Shown here: positions 48,697 through 59,957 of the stretch, piece by piece
Numbering within the stretch: position 1 is the stretch's first letter
Layout: each line of letters opens with the position of its first letter
Source: Maratus speciosus
Lineage: Eukaryota; Arthropoda; Arachnida; Araneae; Salticidae
Length of the DNA stretch: 64,000 nt
Assembly: GCA_963932465.1 (NCBI GenBank)
Contig: OZ010792.1
Coordinates: forward strand, 510,803,100-510,867,099
Reading direction: 5' to 3'
Program-made: the position numbers and the translations under genes
The notes under the pieces: generated by a model
Databases searched by the model: none
What the model was told of the DNA's origin: nothing
The model's input: the letters and a program-made list of their open reading frames with translations, nothing else

Positions 48697-49373
48697 GGGG
48701 TCTCGGGACTCTTAAAATTGGAAAATATGAAAGACCAATTTTCAACATTTAATATGTTAAAATGTATATTTTAAAACTTTTAATTATGAAAGATATAGGT
48801 ATGTTCTTTTATTTCATGTATTTAAAACATCGCAAGATACAGAATTAGCATTTACAGGGGATCCAAACTGTGACTTTTGACGAGCAAAAAAAATTGGCAT
48901 AACAGCTTACGCGTATGATTACAAAACAAATATTGCAACTAGAAATAAAAATTTGATGCCTACTTATACTTGATTATAATTACCCTGAACCTAAATAAAT
49001 TTGTACTTAAATCATTTTTACAAAGTTGCGTTTGGCTAATACAAAATTTTTAATTTTTCAACAGTATAATGGCAATTTTTGAATAAAAAGGAAATTTTAG
49101 GTTAGACTAACATGAAACATGTTTTGAAAATTTCATGAAAAAAATATTAAGTTTGAGATCCTGCGCGTTATACACAAACATCGTTTGTAGAAATGACTTC
49201 AAAGTTTCGGAAACGCCGCTTCAGCTATTGAGTGGGTGTAATTCTATAAGCCATAACTTCTGTTCTAATGGGAATTTTCAGATAACAATTACCATATCCG
49301 AAATATTCAGAAAAGACAAGAGTTTAACATTAAAAATTTTTAAATTTTGAAGCTTTACGAGTCTTGAGACCTT
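48697..49373. mobile_element. TTAA-type MITE, family H copy 3
   Basis: Left end GGGGTCTCGGGACTC after TTAA. The right end 'gagtcttgagacctt' is decayed and runs into G's. About 677 bp; same interior blocks as copies 2 and 4. Confidence 0.85.
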
Positions 49374-49380
49374 GGGGGGG

Positions 49381-50607
49381 AAGTTCTACTTTAAGTCAAA
49401 GTATTTTCAAAGTAAAAAATCTTTTTTTTTTTTCTGGTTTTAGGTTGGAGATAATACAGTAATGAATATGTGGTGAAAAGTTTGACTGCCATGCATAGTT
49501 TTTTAGTAACTCTACGCGCAGTTTCAAAATTAATCGTTTTGAATAACCGCAATGCAAGGTTTAAATATCCTATGTAGTCTTAATATGGAGTCTTAATAAA
49601 ACTGCCATAATTAGTAAAGTAAAGGGAATTAAAAGGGAATCAAAATATGCATTAAAATTTTTTCGAAAATTTTGCAGGTTTAAAGGTATCCTACCCCCTT
49701 AATGGAGGTCCTTTAAATAGATTTTAATTGTTGGAAAAAGGTAACAATGTTACTAAATTTTTTCACATTAGGAAAAAATACAAAAATTGAAGTATCAAAA
49801 CATAAGTTAATTACTGCAGACTTCTTAAAAAATGAATACATTGACGTTTGCTTTGATTTTACGGTTATCTTTTTATAACTTTTATTTCAAAGTCCTTTCG
49901 AAATTCAGTAAGTAAATGCATTTTTTTTTTTTGGGGGGGGGGGGAACGAATGACTATTTCGTTAATTTATTGGAGTTTCCTGACATAATAGGGCAGAGGA
50001 GTTTGACAATCATTCTTAATTTGTCATCGGAGTTAAATTCATTGCCTAAAAAGGTACAAAGGGGTTTAAACTCTTAAAAGTTACCGGAATTAAAAAAATC
50101 TATAGTTAGTTTAGAAATTTGATGAATAATGCGCTTTCCGGAATTATTTTTCTAATAACCTTCAAGCGACCAGGAAAAAACGGAATTTGTTTCATTTTCT
50201 TCGAAGAAATGGGTCGCTCATGGAGATCAACTGGGATGGTATGGTGTCTGAATAGAGGTAAAATTAGTATTGAGCCTAAGGGAATAAATTTCGTTGAAAA
50301 GAAAATGATCGTCTAGGGAGGTGGTCACTTAATGGAAGTGGTCGCACAGGGAGGTTTGAATGTACTTCTGTTTAGTGCTACGACGATTTTTTTTTTGTTT
50401 CGTAGGTCATATACGAAAAGACAGCGAACGTATATAGTAGGTAATTTTATAGTTCAAAGAGTTAAAAGTTGACCCCGAGAGACTCTTGGGCTTGGTTCGC
50501 TTCACTGAAATCTGCAACCTGAGTGACACTCGGGCTTAGACCTCGGTGTTAACTCGCTTAAATTTTAGGAAAAAGAAGTAATTGCAATAATGTTTAAGTA
50601 TTGTCCA
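49381..50607. other. No gene recognised
   Basis: A 12-T run passes directly into a 12-G run at 49921-49944. At about 50310-50365, 'gtggtcacttaatggaagtggtcgcacagg' looks like a DNA-transposon end without a visible partner. No supported exon. Confidence 0.45.
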
Positions 50608-52271
50608 TCTAATATATAAAAATGAGAATTGTCCATCTGTAATGCTATACAAATCCAGAATTGTGAAACTTTATGTAGAGTAGGTGGCGGTAAAGATACG
50701 CATGGGGCAAAGATACGCACTGGCTGATTTGATATGAAGAAACATTCCTACAATCATGACCGTTAGGTGGTAGTTTGGCCTCAAGTGTAGAAGTTGTGTT
50801 CAAACCTTGTGAAAAAAGTAGCACTCCATGCCAAGAAAATGAGCCAAGTTTAAATTTTCGCATTTTGATCTAATATTTTTAAATTTTCATTTTATTGTTT
50901 AGCTGACAATACTTCGAATTTTTATAAATCCAAAAATTCAGTGGTGAACAGAAGCTCTATAGCTTCTAAATGCCGTATAGTTTACCTCAATCGCATTTGT
51001 TTAAACTGGTCAGTAGCCGGTTAAGTAAAATACTGCAGAATGGGGTAAAAATACGCATCCGTCTTGGGGCGAAGATACGCACAAGTTTGATTCGGGGCTT
51101 TGTCCTATCATTTTAGCTAGATACAAAGCTTTCCACAATTACGTTGTGGAAAGTTTTATTTCTTATATTGTATAAAATATAATAGCTACTTAACTAATAA
51201 GATAACTACCTTTTTTCCTTTTCTAGTAAAGTTTTTTAAATATAAAACGTAGGAACCCTAACTTTTAAAAATCAATTGTTTCATAAAACGATTTTTGTGG
51301 GCCCTTCAAACCGCCCGCCCCTCCGAGTGGAGGAGCCCCACATTCGGCCACTCACGGCAAGGCCTCTCCGAAGCAGGAGTTAAGTCTTAAACCTTAACTC
51401 CTGCTAACGGTCTCGCACACCGCTGTTATATTCAGTTATCATAGCTTAACGTGTAATTTTCAATTTGACTATTGATGTTAGTTTAATTTTCATTCGTTCG
51501 GAAACTTAGTAGTATCTGTAAAGACTTCTAAATGAGAATTTTTATTATAGGCATTCACATAAAGTTTAGCGCAAAAAACAGTATCTTATGAGCCGGTCAA
51601 CCCTTTTATTCATTCTACGATCAAGGAGTCTTTTGAGACCTCTCACAGTATTTATGCAACAATTTTTGTCACTGTAGTTAAAGGTTAACTGCTACTTGCG
51701 ATCTCAGACCACCTTTTTTTTTTTTTTTCCATGGTTTAACTTACAATTTTCAGTTTAACTATAAATACTAGTGAAATTTACTAATGCTTTTGCATAACTC
51801 ATTCGTTTTATTGGAAATGGGCAAAAACCAACAGTAATTGGGCAAAAGTACGCACTGCGTATCTTTGCCCCACCCCAATCGATGGGGCAAAGATACGCAG
51901 AGCAATGCTTTTTAAAAATTGCAATTTCTCGCTGGATTATAATTTGACAGAATGTCGGTTGATGGTAGCACTTGCCTAAGGTTCTAATCTAACATTTTAA
52001 TCGCTCATTACATAAGTTTAGACCATAGGTTCCCAACTTTTTCTAGTCCACCGCCCCCTTTACAAGACAAAAAATATTCCAACGCCCCCCTCTTCCATAA
52101 TATTTAATTATACCAATTAAAATATTGTTTCATATTATCTATACCTATTTTATGTCTCTATTTATTAAGGATCACAAAGTAGAAATTATAGTTAAAACGA
52201 TCATCAAATGTAATAAATTGTTTAAGATTTTTAAAATAAACACAAAATAAAATTCAAAACTTTCTAAAGGT

Positions 52272-52569
52272 GCATTTAATACGTTAAAGATGTCGCATAT
52301 CTAAAATGTTATTACATATAAAAACACAGTTTTAAAAACTTCAAATATTATACGGCGAGCGCTTTCGATCTGAACTTGATCATCCCTAGGGCAGCTTTGT
52401 TTACGTACTGAAATTCCTTTTCGTACTTCAACGTAAACAAAGCTGCCCTGAGGATGATAAAGTTCTGATCGATAGTGCTCATTGTATATTTGAATTTTTA
52501 AGTTTTTAAAACTTTGTTTTTATGTGATAACATCTTTTAGATTTGCGACATCTTTAACGTATTAAATGC
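52272..52569. mobile_element. Foldback element inside the hAT transposon
   Basis: A 298-bp palindrome starting 'gcatttaatacgttaaagat' and ending in its complement, with inner arms 'cagctttgtttacgt' / 'acgtaaacaaagctg'. It sits just beyond the transposase stop. Its own target duplication is not obvious. Confidence 0.75.
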
Positions 52570-52655
52570 TTCACAAATAATAATGTGGATAAACACAATC
52601 AACAAGAAATTAAAAAAACTTAATGAGAACCACAAAATCAATAAGAAATAAAACA

Positions 52656-54368
52656 TTAATGAGATGGTTGAGGCTGATGGAGTTTTAACAATTTATCAAT
52701 GTCGGGTTCCAATTTTGTTAACACCAGTCTCAAATCGCCACGTTCAGTGATGTGCAGTCTATTTCTTTTCTTAGCCAGTAAATTAGATACTGCACTGAAC
52801 CCACGCTCAGCCAAATAAAATGACTGAAAAGCAATCGAAAAAATTTTTGTACCTTTGCGCACAATTCAGAGTAAAGAGCAGGTATTGATTTTTGAAGCCA
52901 GAAATCTTGGTATCCACTTCGAAATTTTACTTAGTTCTTCATTAGTTGTGAGTTCTATGAGTTCCTCTTCTGAATTTGATGATTCTGCTGTATCTGCATT
53001 TGCAAAAGGATCTAAAACCCAACTAGATATATTCATGTTTAAAATATCCTGGAATAGCTCCATAAAATCAGTATGAAGAATGTCAAAGTGTTGGCAGTAA
53101 GTAACTAAATCTTCCTGTTTTGCAGAGACTGTTGATAATGTGGGAAAATGGCTGTATTCACCTCTACCTAGATTTCGCTTGAACAGAAAGTTTTCTCACA
53201 AAAGCAGCTATGACATTTTTTGACTCATCACCTTGCAATTGTAAATTGACTTATTAAAAATTCTATACAGGTCTGCCAAAAAAGCAATGTCATTTTTGGA
53301 TATCGGGTTTTGGCGCAATTTTTCATGTTTTCAAGGAAGTCCAGTACGGAGTCAAATAGATTGAAAAAACCATTCAGACAAATACCTTTCGAGAGCCAAC
53401 GAACTTCTGTGTGCAGGAGCAAGCGATTGTAATCTTCGTCATTTTCACTACAAAGTTGGCCAAATAATCTGTCATGCAATGAATTGCTTCTAATCTTATT
53501 GACTGCTGTAATAACGTAATAAAGCGACGTATGCAGACGTTCATTCAGATTTTTTGCAACCAAAATCTGACTATGAATAACACAATGTACAGCGAGTACA
53601 TTTGGTACTGCTCGTTTCAAATGCTCTATGAAACCCTTTATGACGCCCCGTCATAGCTGGGGCAACATCAGTAGCTGCTGACAAAATATTATGAATAGGA
53701 ATTTCTTTCTCTTGAAGAAACATGTTTATGGTATTAAATATCGATTCTCCCTTTGTATCAGTTTCCAAATTTTTAAATTCTTAACAATTTTTTTCTTTTA
53801 TGAATCTGACATATAAGAGTAATGATTCGTTATTTGGTAGTGTTGATTCCTCAAGTTGAATGGAAAATTTGAGTCTTTAAGTAATTGCATAATGATATTT
53901 CAAAGTCTTTGGCCATTTCATCTATTCTTCTTTGTACCGAATTATTACTCAGAGGAATTTTTTTAATGATATCTGACGGTGTCTTGTGACGAACAGTTAT
54001 TACCTCTTTGACTGCCGGCAAGATTAATTCCTAACCAATTGTGTGTAGTTTTCCCGCTTTTGCAATTAACAATGCAATATTATATGAAGCTCGTAGTGCG
54101 TTATTATCTTGTTTAGAAGACGACTCAAAGAGGCTTGATACAGTTGGCTGTTTTAAATATTTCTTTTCCAGTCCTTGAAAATAGGATAAATCTTTGTCCT
54201 TTTTATCAGCGTGCATTTTATTCAAATGCTCTTGTAATCTAGGCTTCATTTGAAAACTTTTTGACAAATTAAACACATAGGTAATAATTAGTTTGTGGGA
54301 GAATGCGTAAATCCATATTTCAAATATTCAATACAATACTGCTGGCATTTCTTCTTAGATTCAGACAT
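52656..54368 (-). pseudogene. hAT transposase (ZBED5/SCAND3-like), decayed
   Basis: Reading leftwards from the ATG at 54368: MSESKKKCQQYCIEYLKYGF; then a zinc-finger remnant (PMCLICQKVF, ...LQEHLNKMHADKK) with stops in between. A DUF4371-like middle follows (SNNSVQRRIDEMAKDFEI near 53900, LSAATDVAPAMTGRHKGF near 53640). After a frameshift around 53625 comes NVLAVHCVIHSQILVAKNLN and LLLHTEVRWLSKG. The hAT C-terminal dimerisation region (ERGFSAVSNLLAKKRNRL, RGDLRLVLTKLEPDI) ends at 52659. Several stops and at least two frameshifts make it inactive. The same architecture is found in domesticated ZBED5/SCAND3-type genes, but the intact terminal repeats show this copy is a transposon. Confidence 0.9.
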
Positions 54369-54959
54369 TTTGAAATACAAAACTTGACACAGTAAGTTTA
54401 AATATATTAACTTTGCAACATATTTATAGATAGGTATAAAACTAATGGCTATAATGTCTTCTATAGCTTTCACTCGGAATAAACGAATTTCTTGAGCAAG
54501 TTCAAACCACAGTTTCGATTAAAAATCTCTATTCAGGCATGAGTCGTATTTCCGACATTTTTCAGAATACCTGTTATAAAAAAAAAAAATTCTGTTTTAA
54601 ACTTTTAGTCAGCTTAATATAGCAAATTTTGTACTAGTGATCTTCATAATATTTTGATGAATGCGTTTGTTACTCAATCAGAAACTTAAATTTCCTTTTT
54701 ATTTTATCAAACACAACAAAACCAAATTCTTCGTCGCTGCGAGAATTAAAAAAAAAAACAGTGTTCATAGCATAAGCTTCAGAGATCCAAATGGCGTACC
54801 ACGTGACCACAAGCGAGGGGGGTGGGGGGGAAAGAAAGCGCTACACGCCATTGGCCGAATGAAAAGTTCCCCTTCGCTGAAAGTTGCGACAAGTGAGAGC
54901 AAATCCCAGTTCTAGGTTAGTTTTTATAGGTTTTCATTTAATGGCATATTTAAGATTTT

Positions 54960-55000
54960 TATCATGCGGCCGGGCAACTCCGGGGAGGCGGGTCAGCTAG
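54960..55000 (+). mobile_element. 3' end of a second Helitron, inside the hAT
   Basis: Hairpin-like CCGGGCAACTCCGG followed by ggaggcgggtcag and CTAG|T at 54997-55001, a Helitron 3' terminus of a different subfamily. The element probably extends left to about 54.6-54.8 kb (GC-richer stretch 54780-54910). Its 5' TC end was not located. Confidence 0.65.
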
Positions 55001-55734
55001 TTTTATTATATTAATTTCTTAAATAGGTAGATACGCCACGGCCGCCCCCTGGACTGTCTTAATGCCCCCCATTTGCATCTTTACACGTCACCGCCCCCTG
55101 GGGGGGCGGTATCGCCCCCGTTGGGAACCTATGGTTTAGACCAATGTGTGCGTTAAAAATCAATGTATGGAAAGTGCGTATCTTTACCCCCCCCCCCCCC
55201 CAACCTACTCTACATGTGTATTAAAACACGGCCGAGGCAACTAAAGCAATCCGGAATCGAAATAATTTATTTTTAATTAATAAACCACCAATTTTACAGC
55301 AATTTCCTATCGAATTTAAACATTTTTTTTTCGTTATAGCAGCTGCCAACAATTTAAAAAAAATTCACAAAATTGTTGCCCAACAATTGCCTTTCTATCG
55401 CCAGACTCATTGCAGCGTGGCGTACGTAATATGCAATACTAAAAAAGCTGTAGCGGGTATTACGATAATTTTTTCCTCACATGCAAATAACTGGATTTAA
55501 TTGCGCTTAATTGCAAATTTTTAAATAAACATTTTACCATAAACATCAAAACTTTTTATTCTATTTATTCCCTTATTCCAAAGGTATCGTTTTATCGTCT
55601 GCCATAGTAACATGATAAATTTCATAAAGGTACAGTAGTAGAAAAATATTTTACTAAATCGAATAGTTACTTTTAATTTTGGTTTTAGAATAAATTCATG
55701 AACTCCTGTGCATAGAACGGGTTAAACAGCTAGT

Positions 55735-56330
55735 AATGATATAAAGTTCCGAAATAAAGATTATCGAATGAACTTGTCATTATGACAGAGGTGCTCGTAC
55801 GTCAATTCTCCATGGAAAGACATTCCTCAAGAACACTGTCATCTCAAGGTCAAGGTGCATTTTTGATCCGGGCACATGCTTCGAGAACAGTCGTGCAGGC
55901 GAAAATGTTTTGTATTTATTGTTTACGATACATTACTCTCTCGAATTTGCATATGTAAATGGTCTGGTGAAAATCTGATGGAAAACATAATTGACTGACC
56001 TTCTTTGTTTAATTTTGCAATAGATTTAATGTCAGAAATGACTTCGATAACAAATTACTCTATTAATTCTAGAGAAAGAATATTAAAATTGTCTTGTCGG
56101 GAACACTAGATGAGTGTGCGTCAGTTTTATTTTTGAAGGGAATTTTAATGAATTTCAGCCTTATTTTTATTTTCATAAATATCTTTGATATAAAAACAAT
56201 TTTCTGAAGCTTGTAGCCGATTAAATAATTGCATAATGAGAATTTTTTTCTAAAGTTATCTTACGGCGACTCCCATTAATATTGGGTTACTATACTCTTA
56301 ACTTCCAAAAAAAATATATTTAAAAAGGTA
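55735..56330. other. No gene recognised
   Basis: Includes a more balanced patch near 55780-55900 without a supported reading frame. Confidence 0.5.
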
Positions 56331-56640
56331 AAATGGAAAACAGATTTATTTGAAATTGTTAGGGCTGGAAACGTGAAATGAGCGGGGAAGGGGGGGGGGG
56401 GGGAAATGACGAAAATAACGATTCCTTTGAAACTAAGATTCAAAATCTTCTGAAGATGACAGTAATCCGCTAGAGATTTCTAAAAATAGTTTCTTTTTGA
56501 ATCTGAGGCTTACAAAACATGAAATTTGATATGGTGCTTACTTTTAACTCACTAAAAGAACTTTTATAAAAACATTTCATTTCACTTTTTAAATCTATAG
56601 GAAAACGCTCTATAATCACTTTTGAAAATATGGGGCTAGA
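56330..56640. repeat. Diverged relatives of the 44.4-45.9 kb units
   Basis: Shares 'tttgaaattgttagggctggaaac' and 'ttgatatggtgcttacttttaa' with the 150-bp unit array. A long G-run lies at about 56390-56403. Confidence 0.5.
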
Positions 56641-56965
56641 AAATTTTTAAATTTGACTTGTAAGTCTATTAAGAGTCTCGGGACTCTTAAAATTGGGGGG
56701 GAAAAATCGGACCACTTTCAAGATATAATATCTTAAAATGTATTAGATTTTAAGCTACCATTTCAATTGGGATGAAAGATATAAGCATGTTCTTTCATTT
56801 CATGCATTTTAAAAAACTGAAAGATGCAAAATCAGCATTACAGGGGGCTCCAAACTGTTAGACATCGGACAACCAGAAAATCGGCATAAGATTACGCGCA
56901 GGATTGCGAAATTTTGCAACTAGAAAGAAAATTTCGGTGCCTACTTGTACGTAGTGAAATCTTAA

Positions 56966-57371
56966 GAGGCTACTTCAGTCAAATGAAAAGACGCGTTCGC
57001 TAATGCTAATCCTATGGAAGAAATTTATAGATATCTCGGTCGCATTTCAATATTTTTAAATGATTTCTTTTGTATTGAATAGTTGAGATCGATCTGTATG
57101 CAGGCCGTTTGCTACTTTTTAGATTTTGATTGCAGATATTTTTTATGAGGATGCTTTTATTTTCGAAACCGGTTCCGAAAGTGACGTCATAAGAAATACC
57201 TGTAAACAAAATCGAAAAAGTAAACAACGGCCTTTGTACAGATCAATCTCAGCTATTCAATGCAAAAGAAATCATTAAAAAATATTGAAATGCGACAGAG
57301 ATATCCTTATAAATTTCTTCCATAGGATTAGCATTAGCGAACGAGTCTTTTCGTTTGACTGAAATAGCCTC
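56966..57371. mobile_element. TTAA-flanked foldback MITE, family I
   Basis: 406 bp; arms of about 70 bp begin GAGGCTACTTCAGTC and end GACTGAAATAGCCTC, plus inner arms. TTAA at 56962 and 57372. Inserted in MITE H copy 4. Confidence 0.92.
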
Positions 57372-57376
57372 TTAAG

Positions 57377-58523
57377 CAGTGACCCGGAGCCGAACAATTT
57401 TTGATGCTCCAGCTCCGCTCCTAGAGAAAATACTGTGGCTCCGGCTCCAACTCAGCTCCGACTTCGCGCTTTTGAGTTGCAGATTTTAATTTACACGTTT
57501 AATTTTTTGCTCACAAATACTTTCTACCTTCATTAAAGATCTGACAAAATGCATTTTTCTTCTCATCAAACTTCAAATGCTTGTTCAGAAAGTATGACAT
57601 CTTTTAGCTTTTGCTTTTAAAATAGAAAGTTTGGTGGAATTTTAAACACAAAAATCTTAAATTTCTTCTACACTTTTCAAACAGCCAAAATTGTACAACT
57701 ACACATGCAAACAGGCGGCCATATTTGTTTTCGAATATTGTTGTCACTTAGTTCAAGTAGAATTCGAGAAGGTTTTCTAGGTACTACTAATAATAATAAA
57801 AACCTAAAAAATATAATTAAAATACTGAATAATTATGTACAGTAGAAGATCTTTATAACGCAAACCTAAAAACGCAAGGTTGTGCGTTATATAGAATTTT
57901 GCATTATATGGATCACATTTCACACATCATTAAATTTACCTTATAAACACGACCATATAAATCTGAAGCATACCAAAATACATTAGAGTATCTTTATACT
58001 GCACTTCTTGTCACCAGGAATTATCCAAATTATAAATTTTTGCATTATATTATCATTTTATATTGTTTATTTTATAAACATGGTCCAACTATACCTGGAC
58101 CCAATCATTCATCATATTACTCATTTCCAAAAATATAATATTTATTGTAATAATAGCAATTTTTTTTCATTAAAGTTTTGAATTAAGGAGATAAAATTGA
58201 ATTAATGTATCAAATTTAGTTTTCTAGAGTAGCAATTTTTACGATGTGGGATTTCAGGTGCTTCTTATCTGCAAAATTCATTGTTTACATCTGAGAAGTT
58301 GTGCGTTATATGGAGAATTGCATTATATAGAATCGCGTTATAAAGATCTACTGTAATTAAAATATTTTAAGCCTAGAAATTTAAAAGACTGAAAAAAAAG
58401 ATTTAAAAGAATATTAAACTAAAGGAGCCCTGGAGCTGGGGAAAATTTGGAGCTCCGGCTCCAGCTCCAGGGAAAACACAGCTCCGGAGCGCTCCGGCTC
58501 CGAGCTCCAACTCCGGGTCCCTG
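57377..58523. mobile_element. hAT-type MITE, family J
   Basis: Ends CAGTGACCCGGAG and inverted CTCCGGGTCCCTG, with a perfect 8-bp duplication CTCTTAAG (57369-57376, 58524-58531). Subterminal stretches repeat 'gctccggctcc', which may bind a transposase. The target spans the right end of element I (its last CTC plus TTAA plus G), so J is younger than I. 631 bp without the pogo insertion. Confidence 0.92.
57840..58353. mobile_element. Pogo-type MITE, family K
   Basis: 514 bp; ends CAGTAGAAGATCTTTATAAC and inverted GTTATAAAGATCTACTG, TA on both sides (57838, 58354). Subterminal 'tgcgttatat' repeats. Inserted in element J. No transposase. Confidence 0.92.
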
Positions 58524-58968
58524 CTCTTAAGTATCCTGAACCTAAATAAATTTGTATTTAAACAATTTTTATATTTTTAATACAAAGTTGTATTTAGCTA
58601 ATGCAAAATTTAGAAAATTCCAACAATATAATAACCTAAATATTTTTTAAAAATAAAAAGGAAATCTTATGTTCAGTTTATACAAACTAACATGAAACAT
58701 ATGTTTTGAAAATTTAATGGAAAAAAAATTCAGAAGTGTTTTAGATATTGCGCGTTATGCTCAAATCGTCATTTGGAGAAAAATTACTTCAAATTTTCGG
58801 AAACGTCGTTTCAGCTATTGAGCAATTGTAATTCTAAAAACTAAAACTTCTGTTCTAAATGGGAATTTCAAGGAAACAATTGCATCAAAATGTTCAGAAA
58901 GATAAGTTTAACATCTCTAAAAAATTTAAATTTCGAAAATTTTAATTCTTAGTCCCGAGACCCCTTAA

Positions 58969-59371
58969 ATGCGTCATCTCTATCACGACGCGATGATCAA
59001 AAATATTTTTTTTTTTAATTCGAATTTCAAATGGGTGAATTTGGAGGAGATTGGTCTGCAGTTGAATTTCCACGGTTTCTCTTAAACTGTCAGCCAAGAT
59101 ACATTAAATTTAGCATAGGGAGCTTCTAAGATGCGCAGAAAGGTTTATTTTCAATTTAAAAGATAAGAAATCAATTTGTCATGCCAGTATTAGATGAAAC
59201 TTTTGTGGGCGATGGGATGATAAAACGCAAGTACTCGTAACTACTATAACCAAAAATGATAGCAATAAAAAAACATGATTGCCAACTAGGTAAGGAAGTA
59301 CTTAGCAGCAGAATTGGACAAATTTGTAATTTCATTTAATTACAATTTAATTGCATGTAATTAATTATGCA
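58969..59371. other. No gene recognised
   Basis: AT-rich spacer with a T-run near 59008. Confidence 0.5.
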
Positions 59372-59460
59372 GTGAAACTTCCATTTAATGAAGTCTCATC
59401 GTTACACTTAAACACTTCGTTATGAAGAAAATTCGTTAAATGGAAATAAACTCATTCATG
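59372..59460. mobile_element. Isolated pogo-type left end
   Basis: CAGTGAAACTTCCATTTAATG, then 'ttcgttaaatggaaa' as an inner inverted arm. This resembles pogo/Tigger MITE termini (CAGTRAAACYTCC). No matching right end was found. Confidence 0.4.
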
Positions 59461-59639
59461 AAATTTGTATAATAAAATACAGATTAAAGGGAAATATATG
59501 AAAAATGTGTTTTAATTCGGGCAGTAACTTTTTTCAGCATGAGAAATTTGATTACAATGTCTAAAAAAAAAATCACAAAATACAAAGATAAACAAACGGA
59601 AGCGTAGCGTACCTTTTCTTCTAAATATTCCAAATTCTT

Positions 59640-59953
59640 AACTTTAAAAAGATTTCTTTTTAGTTTTTATTATAAAAAAAATCGGGGGGGGAATTGTTCA
59701 ATTCGGAAATATTTCTTTTTGTAAGAACATATTTGTACATTTCCTAATTCTACGAAATACTAAGAAATATTTAAAATAAGATTTGAGTAGGGTTATAAAT
59801 ATGCACAAAATCACTATAAATTCAAATTTAATCCTTCTCAATCTTTCTAAATATTAAATGATTATGTCAATCTTCTACTGTTGTTTCAAAAATTCACAAA
59901 AAATGCTTTAGAAGATAAAATTTTCATGAATTCATAATTCAGTAAATAAAGGG
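59640..59953. mobile_element. MITE family X copy 2, truncated, inverted
   Basis: It ends with the inverted TCAGTAAATAAAGGG before TTAA (59954). Positions 59735-59953 are the reverse complement of about 48265-48500. The other end is lost. Confidence 0.75.
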
Positions 59954-59957
59954 TTAA

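Larger units (their letters stand above)
52024..55133 (-). mobile_element. hAT transposon with decayed transposase
   Basis: Terminal repeats CATAGGTTCCCAAC and exact complement GTTGGGAACCTATG, flanked by a perfect 8-bp duplication GTTTAGAC (52016-52023, 55134-55141). Subterminal 'accgccccc' patches lie at both ends. 3110 bp, full length, with a broken transposase on the minus strand, a foldback at 52272 and a Helitron 3' end at 55000. Confidence 0.95.
50678..55210. mobile_element. TA-flanked element A, copy 2 (inverted relative to copy 1), interrupted by hAT
   Basis: Ends GAGTAGGTGGCGG and the inverted CCTACTC (with an expanded C-run) between TA at 50676 and 55211. The hAT transposon and its duplication occupy 52024-55141. 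Removing them leaves 1415 bp, against 1416 bp for copy 1, although the interiors differ by indels. A 'cctccgagtggaggag' segment near 51320 is absent from copy 1. Confidence 0.9.
50608..55733 (+). mobile_element. Non-autonomous Helitron, copy 2, interrupted by a 4.5-kb insertion
   Basis: Starts A|TCTAATATATAAAAATGAG. Ends CTAG|T at 55730-55734 after an imperfect hairpin (cctgt...acggg). Element A2 is inserted at a TA (50676); without it the Helitron is about 591 bp. Copy 1 at 46104 shows the uninterrupted sequence across the same junction ('gttatatgtgtattaaaac'). Confidence 0.8.
56673..58964. mobile_element. TTAA-flanked MITE, family H copy 4, with nested insertions
   Basis: Outer ends 'gagtctcgggactctt' and the inverted 'agtcccgagacccc', TTAA at 56669 and 58965. 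Removing nested elements I and J leaves about 727 bp, comparable to copies 2 and 3. Confidence 0.9.

Noticed and set aside
50119..50316. 65-codon frame as a CRAL-TRIO downstream exon
   Set aside because: No lobe motifs, no suitable splice sites, and nearby sequence looks like a transposon end.
52656..54368. Domesticated ZBED5/SCAND3-like host gene
   Set aside because: Several stops and frameshifts, plus intact terminal repeats and target duplication, show an inactive transposon copy.
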